A stretch of DNA of 64,000 nt from RBG-16-34-14 sp963798865 (lineage in GTDB: Bacteria; Bacteroidota; Ignavibacteria; Ignavibacteriales; Ignavibacteriaceae): NCBI GenBank assembly GCA_963798865.1, contig CAWCVZ010000005.1, positions 186,001 to 250,000 on the forward strand, read 5' to 3'. Below, one piece after another: positions 47,121 through 55,819 of the stretch. The translations under genes and the position numbers were made by a program. The notes below the pieces were generated by a model. That model saw only the letters and a list, made by a program, of their open reading frames with translations, was not told the origin of the DNA and made no database searches. The stretch's first letter is position 1. Every line of letters starts with the position of its first letter.

Positions 47121-48389
47121 TTATCCTTTTGCCATCAGCCACTTTCTAACCTCCGACCATTTTGGTTTCTTGCCTGTTACAAGAATTCCAACTCTGTAAA
47201 TTTTCCCAGCCAGAGGAAAAACGCCAAAGAGCACTGCAATATTGATTGCAAATGACAAAGCGATCTCCCACGCCGGAACTTCAACCAGCGCCATTCTTGC
47301 CGGCATTACCATTAATGAAGTAAATGGAAGGAGCGAAGTGACTTTTGCAACACTGCTTTGAGGATTGGATTGCAGACTTATTGCAATTAAAAAGGGAATA
47401 ATCACAAGAAGCATTAAAGGCCAGATGCCGGATTGTGCATCCTGTGAGTTATCAAATATAGCTCCAACCATAGCGAATAACCCGACAAAAGTAAAAAGCG
47501 CTACTGTAAAATTAACGAGGAAATAAAGTATATATCCCATCTTAAGTTGAATCATAAATTCTGCGGGAAGCATAAACCAGGAGGTTGAAATAAGAAGTAT
47601 TATCGGAAGAAGCCAGATAATCATCTGAATAACTTCTGTAATAACGGCTCCTATAACTTTTCCTGCCATTAGTTCAGAGCTGGATGCTGATGAAAGCAAT
47701 ACCTCAACAATTCTATTGCTCTTTTCTTCAACAACGGAATGCATTGTAGCCTGTCCTGTAAAAATCAGAGCCATATAAAGAAGAAAAGTAAAAATAAAAA
47801 ATGCAACAAGATTGCCGTAACCTTCTTCTTCAACTTTTTCACCTTTAGTTATACGGTAACCTGTTATTTCAACATTGTCTCTGGCAAATTCAACATCATC
47901 CTGGGAAAGATGCTTATCCTCAAAATAAATATTAATAAGAGCTTTGTTTATTCCCGGTCTGATTTTATCAAAGAGAGCCATGTTGGAAGGATTTGCAGAA
48001 TAATATCTTACACCTTTATTAATTAAAGCTTTCTCCGGCACATAAATTATTCCAGTAAGTTTTTCATTAAGAAGATCATCCCTTAAATCCTTCAGCCGTT
48101 TTGAAAAGCCGGCACTATCAGACACTTCATAAGTTATTTGATAATGTCCCAGTTTCACCTCGCCATATTGATCAAATTCGGTTTTTAATCGTTGAAAAAG
48201 TTTTTCGGTTTCTGAAACCATAAGCAGCCTTGGATTTTCCTCTTCAGATACTGCGTGAATTAATATCTGAACGCCGATAAGCCCAAACATAAATATGGGA
48301 ACAAGTACAGTCATTATGATAAATGTTTTACTAAGCAGCTTAGTTCTTAGTTCACGTTTTATAATTGTAATGGTTCTTCTGTTAAACAT
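47121..48389 (-). CDS. ABC-2 type transporter permease
   Basis: The 422 residues show an N-terminal membrane helix (KTFIIMTVLVPIFMFGLIGV), a large periplasmic region of about 150 residues, and five or so membrane helices in the C-terminal half, with VEEKSNRIVEVLLSSASSSELMAGKVIGA, typical of NatB/YhaP-type ABC-2 permeases. It overlaps the ATPase gene by 8 bases, so both form one exporter. The substrate (sodium, drug, peptide or lipid) is unknown. It converges on the FecR-like operon with a 6-base gap. Confidence 0.9.
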   Translation of the reverse strand: MFNRRTITIIKRELRTKLLSKTFIIMTVLVPIFMFGLIGVQILIHAVSEEENPRLLMVSETEKLFQRLKTEFDQYGEVKLGHYQITYEVSDSAGFSKRLKDLRDDLLNEKLTGIIYVPEKALINKGVRYYSANPSNMALFDKIRPGINKALINIYFEDKHLSQDDVEFARDNVEITGYRITKGEKVEEEGYGNLVAFFIFTFLLYMALIFTGQATMHSVVEEKSNRIVEVLLSSASSSELMAGKVIGAVITEVIQMIIWLLPIILLISTSWFMLPAEFMIQLKMGYILYFLVNFTVALFTFVGLFAMVGAIFDNSQDAQSGIWPLMLLVIIPFLIAISLQSNPQSSVAKVTSLLPFTSLMVMPARMALVEVPAWEIALSFAINIAVLFGVFPLAGKIYRVGILVTGKKPKWSEVRKWLMAKG

Positions 48390-49293
48390 TTACGTTCTCC
48401 TTTCCTGCTAAAGCAACAAATATTTCATGAAGGGAGATTTCATCGGAGTTAAATTTTTTAATAATTACATTTTGTTTAACAAGCAGATTCAGAAGTTCCT
48501 GCACGTATTCAGTTTTTGTTACCTTTATACCAGCTGTATTTCCAAAGTCTTCAATTCTTTCAATTATAGGATTGCCGTTAAGAAAAGAGATGTCGCCTTC
48601 ATAATTTATACTGACATTCCTTTTGGCAAATTTCTTTTTTATTTCATCAAGGTCGCCGTTAAGTATAATTTTTCCATAGTCAATCATTGCTATAAAGTCA
48701 CACATCTTTTCTGCAAAGTCCATCAAATGAGTTGAAAAGATAATTACCTTACCTTCACTTTTCATTTCAAGAATTATTTGCTTAAGCAGGTTTGTGTTTA
48801 TAGGATCGAGTCCCGAAAAAGGCTCATCAAAAATCAGGAAATCCGGATTATGAAGTACTGTTGAAATGAATTGAACTTTCTGCTGGTTGCCTTTGGAAAG
48901 ATCTTCAACTTTAGAATTTTTCCTGTCTAAAAGTTCAAACCTCTTAAGATAGTTTTCAGCTTTTTGTTCTATATCTTTTCCCTTCTTTCCTTTAAGCTCA
49001 GAAAGAAAAAGAAGAGTATCCCAGACCTTCATTTTTTTATATAGTCCTCTTTCTTCAGGCAGATATCCGACTGAATCTTTAAAATCCTGTCCGACAATTT
49101 TTCCTCTGAAAACAATTTCACCGGAATCGGGTTTATAGATATTCATTATCATTCTTAATGTAGTAGTCTTTCCTGCTCCATTCCTTCCGATTAATCCAAA
49201 AACAGAACCTTCGGGAACTGAAAACGAAACGTTATCTACCGCAGTTACATTCTCAAATGTTTTAGTAAGATTTGTTACTTCAAGTGCATTCAT
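48382..49293 (-). CDS. ABC transporter ATP-binding protein
   Basis: This 303-residue ATPase has Walker A GLIGRNGAGKTTTLRMI, a Q-loop, the ABC signature as EDLSKGNQQKVQFI, Walker B FLIFDEPFSGLDP and the H-loop FSTHLMDF. The C-terminal extension of about 80 residues is typical of DrrA/NatA-type ATPases. It pairs with the ABC-2 permease overlapping its 3' end. Confidence 0.95.
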   Translation of the reverse strand: MNALEVTNLTKTFENVTAVDNVSFSVPEGSVFGLIGRNGAGKTTTLRMIMNIYKPDSGEIVFRGKIVGQDFKDSVGYLPEERGLYKKMKVWDTLLFLSELKGKKGKDIEQKAENYLKRFELLDRKNSKVEDLSKGNQQKVQFISTVLHNPDFLIFDEPFSGLDPINTNLLKQIILEMKSEGKVIIFSTHLMDFAEKMCDFIAMIDYGKIILNGDLDEIKKKFAKRNVSINYEGDISFLNGNPIIERIEDFGNTAGIKVTKTEYVQELLNLLVKQNVIIKKFNSDEISLHEIFVALAGKENVNV

Positions 49294-49420
49294 AATATTA
49301 TTTTATTTTTTAACGTGAGCCAAATTAACAAAATAATTCTAGGAATGAGAGTCTGACTATAAATTTTATTATTTGAGCAGGATGGTCAAGTCCTTTGATA
49401 TTTAAGATTTTTGGAAAGTC

Positions 49421-50059
49421 TTATAGCAGTTGTTTTAGCTCTTTACTTTTTTCAAGACCTTTTTTGTATCCATCAAGTTGCTTTGAGAGCCTTAGAAGAT
49501 AACCGGTGAGCACATTTTTAAATTCAACCTGTTTTATAAAATCTAATTTGACCGGCTTCCCGGTAATCATATCAATATTTTTCCAGATAAAAGGAACCAC
49601 ATAATCATCAATATATTTTCTATACAGTCCATCAAATCTGTTTATTTGTGAATATTGATCATACACCTCAACAATCTTATTCCTTAAATCAAAATCTGAA
49701 ATTGCTTTAAGGTTATCCGCTGCTTTTAATGTTTCAAATGTTGTTGAGCTTTGGGAAAATTCAAAAAGATAAACCATCCTGACAGAATAATGAATTATTG
49801 TATCTGCTTCATAATTATTCTGTGAAATCATACCAACAATTTTCTGAATAGCATTGTAATTATCATCAGCAATATTTATTAAACCAGATAGTTCCTTAAT
49901 GTTTTTATCATTATCGTTTTTTAATCCTGTTAAATATTTTTCTTCAAGATTACTTTGCTGCATACTTTTCCAAATACTGTTTACGAGTAAAGCAGCAATT
50001 ATTCCAAAAAATACTATACAGAATTCAATGAGATAATACTTAAAGTTTTTGTTTTGCAT
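49421..50059 (-). CDS. Single-pass membrane protein, DUF6090-like
   Basis: The 212 residues start with a short basic segment and one membrane helix (YLIEFCIVFFGIIAALLVNSIW), followed by a helical extracytoplasmic or cytoplasmic region (NLEEKYLTGLKNDNDKNIKEL, TTFETLKAADNLKAISDFDLRNKI). The pattern resembles small Bacteroidota proteins annotated as DUF6090, which have no known function. It stands alone between the ABC exporter and a DUF72 gene. Confidence 0.7.
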   Translation of the reverse strand: MQNKNFKYYLIEFCIVFFGIIAALLVNSIWKSMQQSNLEEKYLTGLKNDNDKNIKELSGLINIADDNYNAIQKIVGMISQNNYEADTIIHYSVRMVYLFEFSQSSTTFETLKAADNLKAISDFDLRNKIVEVYDQYSQINRFDGLYRKYIDDYVVPFIWKNIDMITGKPVKLDFIKQVEFKNVLTGYLLRLSKQLDGYKKGLEKSKELKQLL

Positions 50060-50176
50060 TCAACTAACTTTCTTAAAGTTATAGTATCATTTTAATGTTT
50101 ATTTGTATGATTGGCAATGGGCAGACAGCTTAACACAAAGCAGAAAGATTGTTTTGGAGAAATAGAGTATATGCGA

Positions 50177-50220
50177 ACCTTCGGGGTCAGCACAAAAGAT
50201 AATGAGTTGACCTCGAAAGT
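50177..50220. repeat. Imperfect inverted repeat downstream of the DUF72 gene
   Basis: ACCTTCGGGGTCA (50177-50189) pairs with TTGACCTCGAAAGT (50207-50220), with two mismatches or wobbles and a 17-base loop. It touches the DUF72 stop codon and has no T-tract on either side, so it looks more like a dispersed palindrome than a terminator. The rest of the 50060-50220 gap shows nothing. Confidence 0.6.
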
Positions 50221-50925
50221 TTACTTCCCTAACTCCATAAACTTCTTCGCAAACTCAGGTCCTTTGCCTTCTTCTTCATGCTTAAAGAAAACATAAGCTT
50301 CTTTCCATCCTGATTGTTCTGCTATATTTTTATGCCAGTCGGTAAGGTTTTTCTTAGTATAATTTGTTCTCCTTAAACGGGAATAACTCCAGTCAGCGGT
50401 GTTGATTAATTCTTTTACAGGCTCTTCATCGGTATCAGAAAGACAGAGAGCAAAATTTCTTTTTCTTAAAAGATTATAAACATCATCAACAAACCACTCC
50501 GGGTGCCGGAATTCAAATGCAGCTTTTATTTCTTTGGGAACTATCTCAATAAATTGTTCGAGTCTTTCAAGGTTAAGCTTAAAGCTTGGCGGAAGCTGGA
50601 AAAGCACCACCCCCCTTTTCTCACCAAGCTCCGATGAAACTTTTGCAAAATATTCAACCGTATCTTTCGTATCTGTTTTTAATCTCTTAATATGAGTAAC
50701 AAGCTGCGGCGCTTTCAATATAAATCTGAACTTTGCCGGAACCTGTTCTTTCCATGATTCAAAAACTTCTTTCTTGGGTATCCGGTAAAATGTATTGTTA
50801 ATCTCCACTGTTGAAAAATGTTTTGCATAATACTTCAGCATATCTTTGGGTTTAATATCCTCAGGATAAAAATTTCCTTTCCATTCATTATAGCTGTAGC
50901 CGCTGGTGCCAACAAAGAGTTTCAT
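50221..50925 (-). CDS. DUF72 family protein
   Basis: The 234 residues match DUF72 (YecE-like TIM-barrel) proteins: VGTSGYSYNEWKGNFYPE at the start, VEINNTFYRIPKKEVFESW, FQLPPSFKLNLERLEQFI, AFEFRHPEWF and the C-terminal AYVFFKHEEEGKGPEFAKKF. The family is widespread, structurally a TIM barrel, but the reaction is not established. No useful operon partner is visible. Confidence 0.92.
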   Translation of the reverse strand: MKLFVGTSGYSYNEWKGNFYPEDIKPKDMLKYYAKHFSTVEINNTFYRIPKKEVFESWKEQVPAKFRFILKAPQLVTHIKRLKTDTKDTVEYFAKVSSELGEKRGVVLFQLPPSFKLNLERLEQFIEIVPKEIKAAFEFRHPEWFVDDVYNLLRKRNFALCLSDTDEEPVKELINTADWSYSRLRRTNYTKKNLTDWHKNIAEQSGWKEAYVFFKHEEEGKGPEFAKKFMELGK

Positions 50926-50969
50926 AGTATTTAATAATAAGTTTTAATTTAGACCAAATAAACACATCT

Positions 50970-51093
50970 AAAGAGGCTGTTTCAAAAGTAATTTTTATTG
51001 TCACACTGAGCATGTTGAAGTGTGAATTTGTCCTAAATGTCAGTCTCCGACAGGCTCAGACTGACAAATTTAGACTTATGAGACAGCCTCCTT
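50970..51093. mobile_element. MITE-like element with 20-bp terminal inverted repeats (copy 2)
   Basis: The ends AAAGAGGCTGTTTCAAAAGT (50970-50989) and the inverse of 51074-51093 match at 17 of 20 bases and correspond to the ends of the element at 21651. The interior differs and contains two other palindromes: TCACACTGAGCATGTTGAAGTGTGA-type (about 51001-51025) and CAGTCTCCGACAGGCTCAGACTG-type (about 51041-51063). It is 124 bp long with no gene. Confidence 0.75.
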
Positions 51094-51102
51094 AAAATTG
51101 TT

Positions 51103-53153
51103 TCATTTATTCAGAATTATTTTTTTTACCTGAGAAAAATTTCTCGCATCGAGCTTCATAAAATAAACTCCGCTGCTTAAGCCGTTCGCAGAAAAATCAA
51201 CTTCATAGTTTCCCGGAGATTGAAGTTCATCAACAAGAGTTGATATTTCATTTCCTAACACATCGAAATTTTCAGGCTCACCTTTGACATTTCCCCTTTG
51301 ACATTTGACGGAATTGTATATTTTATTTTTGTTGATGGATTAAACGGGTTGGGAAAATTTTGACTCAATGAAAATTCATCCGGGGCTCCGATTACTACTT
51401 CAATTGTATTAGAGTATGTAAATGAACCATCGAAATCAATCTGCTTTAACCTGTATTCATAAGTTCCTGCAGAAACATTATCATCATTAAAAGAATACGA
51501 TTGCGATTCTGTAATAGTACCAAAGCCAGACACAAAACCAACTTTTGTCCATTCGCATTGAGATTTGAGATTTTCCCGAAGGGATCCATTAGGAGAGATT
51601 TGATTTCTTTCAATCTCAAACCCGTAATTATTTTTTTCTGTTGCAGTTTTCCATTCAAGGTTTACAATTCCATTTTTGTAAGATGCAGAGAATGAAACCA
51701 ATTCAACAGGAGTAACAGGATTTCCTAACTGACCATTGGGGTTACAATCCTGCGCATAAATTCCCTGTGCATTTGCACTATCTCCCCACGCCATTTTACA
51801 ATTAAAAAATACATCCACAGTTGAAACCATTTGCAGTTTATCGTAAGTAGGATTGGATATTGTTACGAGGTTGCCGGGCCATAAAAAATTTCCGTTTGAA
51901 GCATCGCAGGCAAAACCTTCAACTTTTGTGTTCAAACCTCCGGCATTCCCTTCAAGATAAAAAACATAAGCCCTTCCATTACCCATCTGTGAATTAATAC
52001 TGCTTATTGATGCTGTGTTTGAAACACTTAATGCTTTAAAGATAATTCCATTATTTCCCCATTGCCTGTCACCTGTGGAAGAAAACTTTTGCCCGTTAAC
52101 TCCCTGCTGATCCTGTAAAGAATTAGTGTGAAGCCAGAAAATAAATGTCTCACCTGTTGACTGATTGAAAACAGGAACGGGATTAAACTTGTGTGTATTG
52201 GCTTCTAAAGAACCTTCGGATCCGTTAGCCGGAAAGTATAAGCTGCCTGTAGAAGATATTCTCTGTACAAAAGCACTCTGAAGACTATTATTATCCCGGT
52301 CATCATGCCAGGCAATAATACCGCCGTTACTTCCATCTGAAATAACTTTTGGAACTGTAAAAGCAGCTATCTTACCAAGATCCTGAATCATAACACCATT
52401 ACCGCCCCAGCCTATTGTTCCACTTGAGTCAATTTTAGTTGCCCGTAACTTTACAGTCTGAGCAGGAAAACTTCCAGTTGTTACAGTATGAAGAACAATA
52501 ACAGAACCAATATCAGATTTTACAATTGCGGGGTAATTATAACCTTCTGTTGCAGATGAAATAAGAACGGGTGAAGTACCCCATAATTTGGTACCATTGA
52601 AAGAAATTTTTTGCAACCCAATTTTTGTAGGGGTCGAGGCAATAATCCATGCAACAACAACATTTCCATCTGAAGTTTCCACAATTTTTGGATTGGCCTG
52701 AAAATCAGCAGTTGGGTTTAAGTCAACCCCATTAGCACCCCAGAGAAAGTCTCCATTGGGACTTATTTTATAAGCAAAAGGATTTAGATTCCCGCTATTG
52801 CGTGTATCAGTAAAAGTAAGCAATGCATTATCATTCTGATCAACATTTAAATCATAATCAACCAGCGATGTTGATTGAGGGTTGCTGCTGATTAATAATC
52901 CATTTGTTGTCCAGAGCTTATTGCCCAAGACATCCAGTCTTTGCAAATATACACTATAGCTGCCGGAACGTTGGTCAAACCATGAGATGTAACATCCGCC
53001 GTCTGATGTTGATACTATTTTTGAAAGTGCCTGCTCACCGATAAGATTACAGATTGCTAAGTTTTGTGAGGGATCGGTTGACCATTGAGCAAAACTGTAT
53101 GATAAAAAAAGAAAAGAGAGAAAAAACATTGTATAAATAGTAGAGAGTTTCAT
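51103..53153 (-). CDS. Secreted protein with C-terminal sorting domain, single-base frameshift
   Basis: A signal peptide (MKLSTIYTMFFLSFLFLSYSFA) leads a long repetitive beta-rich protein with recurring 'W.TNG..IS' / 'GxLxWGxNGV' segments, like beta-propeller repeats. A fibronectin-like region (VELVSFSASYKNGIVNLEWKTATEKNNYGFEIER) and the sorting domain NFPNPFNPSTKIKYTIP follow. The frame stops at 51255. Restoring one T in ATT(T)TCGAT (AAA run at 51266-51268 on the plus strand) continues as DVLGNEISTLVDELQSPGNYEVDF ... SQVKKIILNK to 51103, about 683 residues. Confidence 0.85.
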
Positions 53154-53251
53154 AGTTCCTCCACAAGAATAAATTGAACGTTTACCAGATACTTTTGAAG
53201 TAATTTACTGATAATTTAAATAAATTCTTCCCCATAGAAAATTAGTATATT

Positions 53252-54520
53252 TTAGTTTTTTACTTCTCTTGCTGATTCAACTTTATTTACAGTACCGCAT
53301 CTTGGGCAAACAATTTCACTTTTATTTGTTCCGAAACCGGGGGGAATTTTTATTTTTAATCCACATTTGCAGGTTAAGAATGAATAGTTATTTACAGCCA
53401 TCATTATGTTCCCCATTTTTCTTTTTTCATTAACAGAAGAAAGCTGTTCAGCAGGTTTTTCGCTTGACTCTCTCAATGGAATTGCATTTCCATCGCTCAA
53501 ACCCGAAGCAGGAATTATTAACTGAACCTGCCTACCGGCAGGCAGGGAAGATTTTTTAACAGATGAAAATGCTTTCTGATAATCATTATAATTTGCACCA
53601 TGACCGAGCATCATACCTCTTAAAATCTTTATTCTTTCAGAAATCGGGGGATGTGTGCTTGTTAAATCTGATAGCTTCATTCCTTTTTTCTTTAAAGGAT
53701 TTGCAATGTACATAGCAGCTGTAACTTTATTAGCTGAAGGAAGCTCATCTGTGCATTCAGAAATTTTTTCAAGAGCAGAAGCTAAACCTTCAGGGTATCT
53801 TGTTAATCGTGCCGATGATGCATCTGCAAGATATTCTCTCTTCCGAGATATTGCGAAGTAAAGTAATCTTGCCATAATCGGAGCTAAGATAGCAAACAAA
53901 ATGGCAATCACCAGAAAAATTATCTGGGCTTGTCCCCCTCCCTTAGATTTGGAACTATATCTTCTTCCTCCGCCTGAATAAAACATTCCTCTTATAAAAA
54001 TCTCAGAGATTATTACAATGCTTCCAAGCATAACAGCAGCATAAGTTATGAAACGTGTATCTCTGTTTAAAATGTGTGACATTTCATGCCCGATTACTCC
54101 CTGCAGTTCATCGCGGTTTAGTTTGGAGAGTAACCCCGCTGTAACAGCAACGGCACTTTTGGAAGGATTTTTCCCAGTTGCAAAAGCATTCATTGCTTCT
54201 GAATTAATAATATAAATTTTAGGCATAGCAGGAAGGTTAGCGGCAATTTTCATTTCTTCTACAATATTAAAAAGCTGTTGATGAACAGACGGTGTAACTT
54301 CCTGTGCTTTACTGATTGAAAGAATTAAAGAACTGCCTGCAGTAGTACTTATTATTGAAAGAACTGTCCAGATAATAATGGCAATTGAAACTCCGAATAG
54401 TCCGCCGCCATTCGGGTCAAATGTACTGCCAACGAGATAACCAAGTAACATTAAAGTTACAGCCATCCCTAAAAAAAGAAAAATAGATTTTCTCTGGTTA
54501 GATTTTATTAATTCCCACAT
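53252..54520 (-). CDS. htpX: M48 family metalloprotease (HtpX-like) with C-terminal zinc ribbon
   Basis: The 422 residues have two N-terminal membrane helices (14-30, 43-58), the zinc-protease motif HEMSH at 145-149 and third-ligand region REYLADASSARL. Two further membrane helices lie between. The usual HtpX is about 290 residues; here a linker and a zinc ribbon (TCKCGLKI, CPRCGTV) extend it. Residues about 325-331 (LPAGRQV) come from a palindromic repeat. HtpX degrades misfolded membrane proteins. It is close to lemA, a frequent partner gene. Confidence 0.9.
   Translation of the reverse strand: MWELIKSNQRKSIFLFLGMAVTLMLLGYLVGSTFDPNGGGLFGVSIAIIIWTVLSIISTTAGSSLILSISKAQEVTPSVHQQLFNIVEEMKIAANLPAMPKIYIINSEAMNAFATGKNPSKSAVAVTAGLLSKLNRDELQGVIGHEMSHILNRDTRFITYAAVMLGSIVIISEIFIRGMFYSGGGRRYSSKSKGGGQAQIIFLVIAILFAILAPIMARLLYFAISRKREYLADASSARLTRYPEGLASALEKISECTDELPSANKVTAAMYIANPLKKKGMKLSDLTSTHPPISERIKILRGMMLGHGANYNDYQKAFSSVKKSSLPAGRQVQLIIPASGLSDGNAIPLRESSEKPAEQLSSVNEKRKMGNIMMAVNNYSFLTCKCGLKIKIPPGFGTNKSEIVCPRCGTVNKVESAREVKN
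53527..53546. repeat. In-frame palindrome inside htpX
   Basis: CCTGCCTACCGGCAGGCAGG is a near-perfect palindrome (18 of 20 bases symmetric), GC-rich in an AT-rich gene. It encodes LPAGRQ, in the linker between the protease domain and zinc ribbon. It matches the 'LPAGRQ' type of mobile palindrome seen in other genomes, and related motifs are in mfd. Confidence 0.75.
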
Positions 54521-54548
54521 GATAATCCAGTCTGAATAAAATTTTATT

Positions 54549-54764
54549 GAACTCCTACGGAGTTCTACATTTTTTTGCTATTCATTTCTACAAACGTTTG
54601 ACTGCTAACGGAGTTAGTAAAGCATATTTTATCTAAAAATTTTACCAATATTTTAACATTTTCAAAGAATTGGGAAAAATTAAGAATTTAATAAAGCTCC
54701 AGAGGAGCTTAATGTTTATAGAATAATGTTTTACCCAAAAATATTCGGCACTCCATAGGAGTGC
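54549..54764. repeat. Array of CTCC/GGAG palindromes in the lemA-htpX gap
   Basis: The 279-base gap between lemA and htpX holds three clear hairpins of one style: GAACTCC-TAC-GGAGTTC (54549-54565), AAGCTCC-AGA-GGAGCTT (54694-54710) and GCACTCC-ATA-GGAGTGC (54748-54764), plus a weaker CTAACGGAGTTAG. They share a CTCC-N3-GGAG core and conserved AT-rich flanks, 'ttaatgtttatag' after the second and 'aacaatatttatta' after the third. This resembles REP-type arrays moved by RAYT transposases. Confidence 0.75.
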
Positions 54765-54799
54765 AACAATATTTATTAATAATTTTCACAAATCAGATT

Positions 54800-55357
54800 T
54801 CACGAAAAGCTAACTTTTGGAACTGCTCTTTCTGCTTTATCTTCAACTTCAAAGAAAACTTCCTGCTTAAAGTTGAACATGTTCGCAACAATATTTGAAG
54901 GAAACATTTGAATCTTGTTATTAAAAAATAAAACCTGGTCATTATAATTCTGACGCGAAAAAGAAATTTTATTTTCTGTTGATGTTAACTCTTCCTGGAG
55001 AGAGAGAAAATTCTGATTCGCTTTCAGGTCGGGATAATTTTCAACAACAAGATTGAATTTACCCATAGCTTCTGTAAGCTGAGCTTCGGCTTTAGCTTTT
55101 TCTGAAACACCCTGGGCGCTAACTGCTTTACTTCTTGCGTTAGTTATATTTTCCAGGGTTGCACGTTCATGGTTCATATATCCTTTAACAGTTTCAATCA
55201 AATTAGGAATTAAATCATGCCGCCTTTTAAGCTGAACATCAATCTGTGCCCAGGCATTTTTAACCTGGTTTCTTAATCCTACAAGTGAATTATAAATTGA
55301 TATAGCAAAAATTATCAGAAGAATTATTGCGATGAGAAGAATAATTACAAAAGTCAT
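54800..55357 (-). CDS. lemA: LemA family protein
   Basis: The 185 residues start with one membrane helix (VIILLIAIILLIIFAISIYNSL), then LRNQVKNAWAQIDVQLKRRHDLIPNLIETVKGYMNHE (given at about 27-63), the LemA signature, and a helical bundle (ENITNARSKA, NYPDLKANQNFLSLQEELTSTENKISFSRQNYND). LemA proteins are often encoded with HtpX-like proteases and may act as membrane scaffolds for them. Here it lies between the zinc-ribbon gene and htpX. Confidence 0.95.
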   Translation of the reverse strand: MTFVIILLIAIILLIIFAISIYNSLVGLRNQVKNAWAQIDVQLKRRHDLIPNLIETVKGYMNHERATLENITNARSKAVSAQGVSEKAKAEAQLTEAMGKFNLVVENYPDLKANQNFLSLQEELTSTENKISFSRQNYNDQVLFFNNKIQMFPSNIVANMFNFKQEVFFEVEDKAERAVPKVSFS

Positions 55358-55371
55358 TTTAGCCTCATTAA

Positions 55372-55764
55372 TTATTTTAGGTTATAAGAAAACATTTCTT
55401 TTAAAAGTTTTACTATTTTATTCTGTTTATCCAGACTTCCCATTTCAACAACACTTTCAAGCTCCCCTTTATTAAACCATAATCCATGCTGCCTGCTGCA
55501 TTTATCAAGAGTTATTTTGTTTTCGTCTCCGCAGAGAATTTTATCCATCTTTTTAGAACAGATAGGACATTTAATATATTTTTCATTACTGTTTTTATCA
55601 ATCACAAAAGAATCAAGCAATTTATTTTTTCCTTCGGAATCCTGTAAAAGAAGTTCCAGCTCTCCTCCATCAAGCCAAACACCATGACAGTTTGTGCAAT
55701 AATCAACTTCGATTTTATCTAACTCAAGAATAATTAATGGCTCGCTGCAAACCGGACAATTCAA
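55372..55764 (-). CDS. zf-TFIIB domain protein
   Basis: The 130 residues contain two zinc-ribbon units: MNCPVCSEPLIILELDKIEVDYCTNCHGVWLDGGELE (about 1-38), and CPICSKKMDKILCGD with CSRQHGLWFNKGELE (about 68-105), in which one cysteine is replaced by the CSRQH form. The zf-TFIIB domain is small and of unknown biochemical role in bacteria. It is 14 bases upstream of lemA, and co-transcription with lemA and htpX suggests a shared role in membrane protein quality control. Confidence 0.85.
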   Translation of the reverse strand: MNCPVCSEPLIILELDKIEVDYCTNCHGVWLDGGELELLLQDSEGKNKLLDSFVIDKNSNEKYIKCPICSKKMDKILCGDENKITLDKCSRQHGLWFNKGELESVVEMGSLDKQNKIVKLLKEMFSYNLK

Positions 55765-55819
55765 AATGACTCCTTTGTTTGAAGTAAACTTAGTAAAAAA
55801 GAAATTAATAGAATATGGA

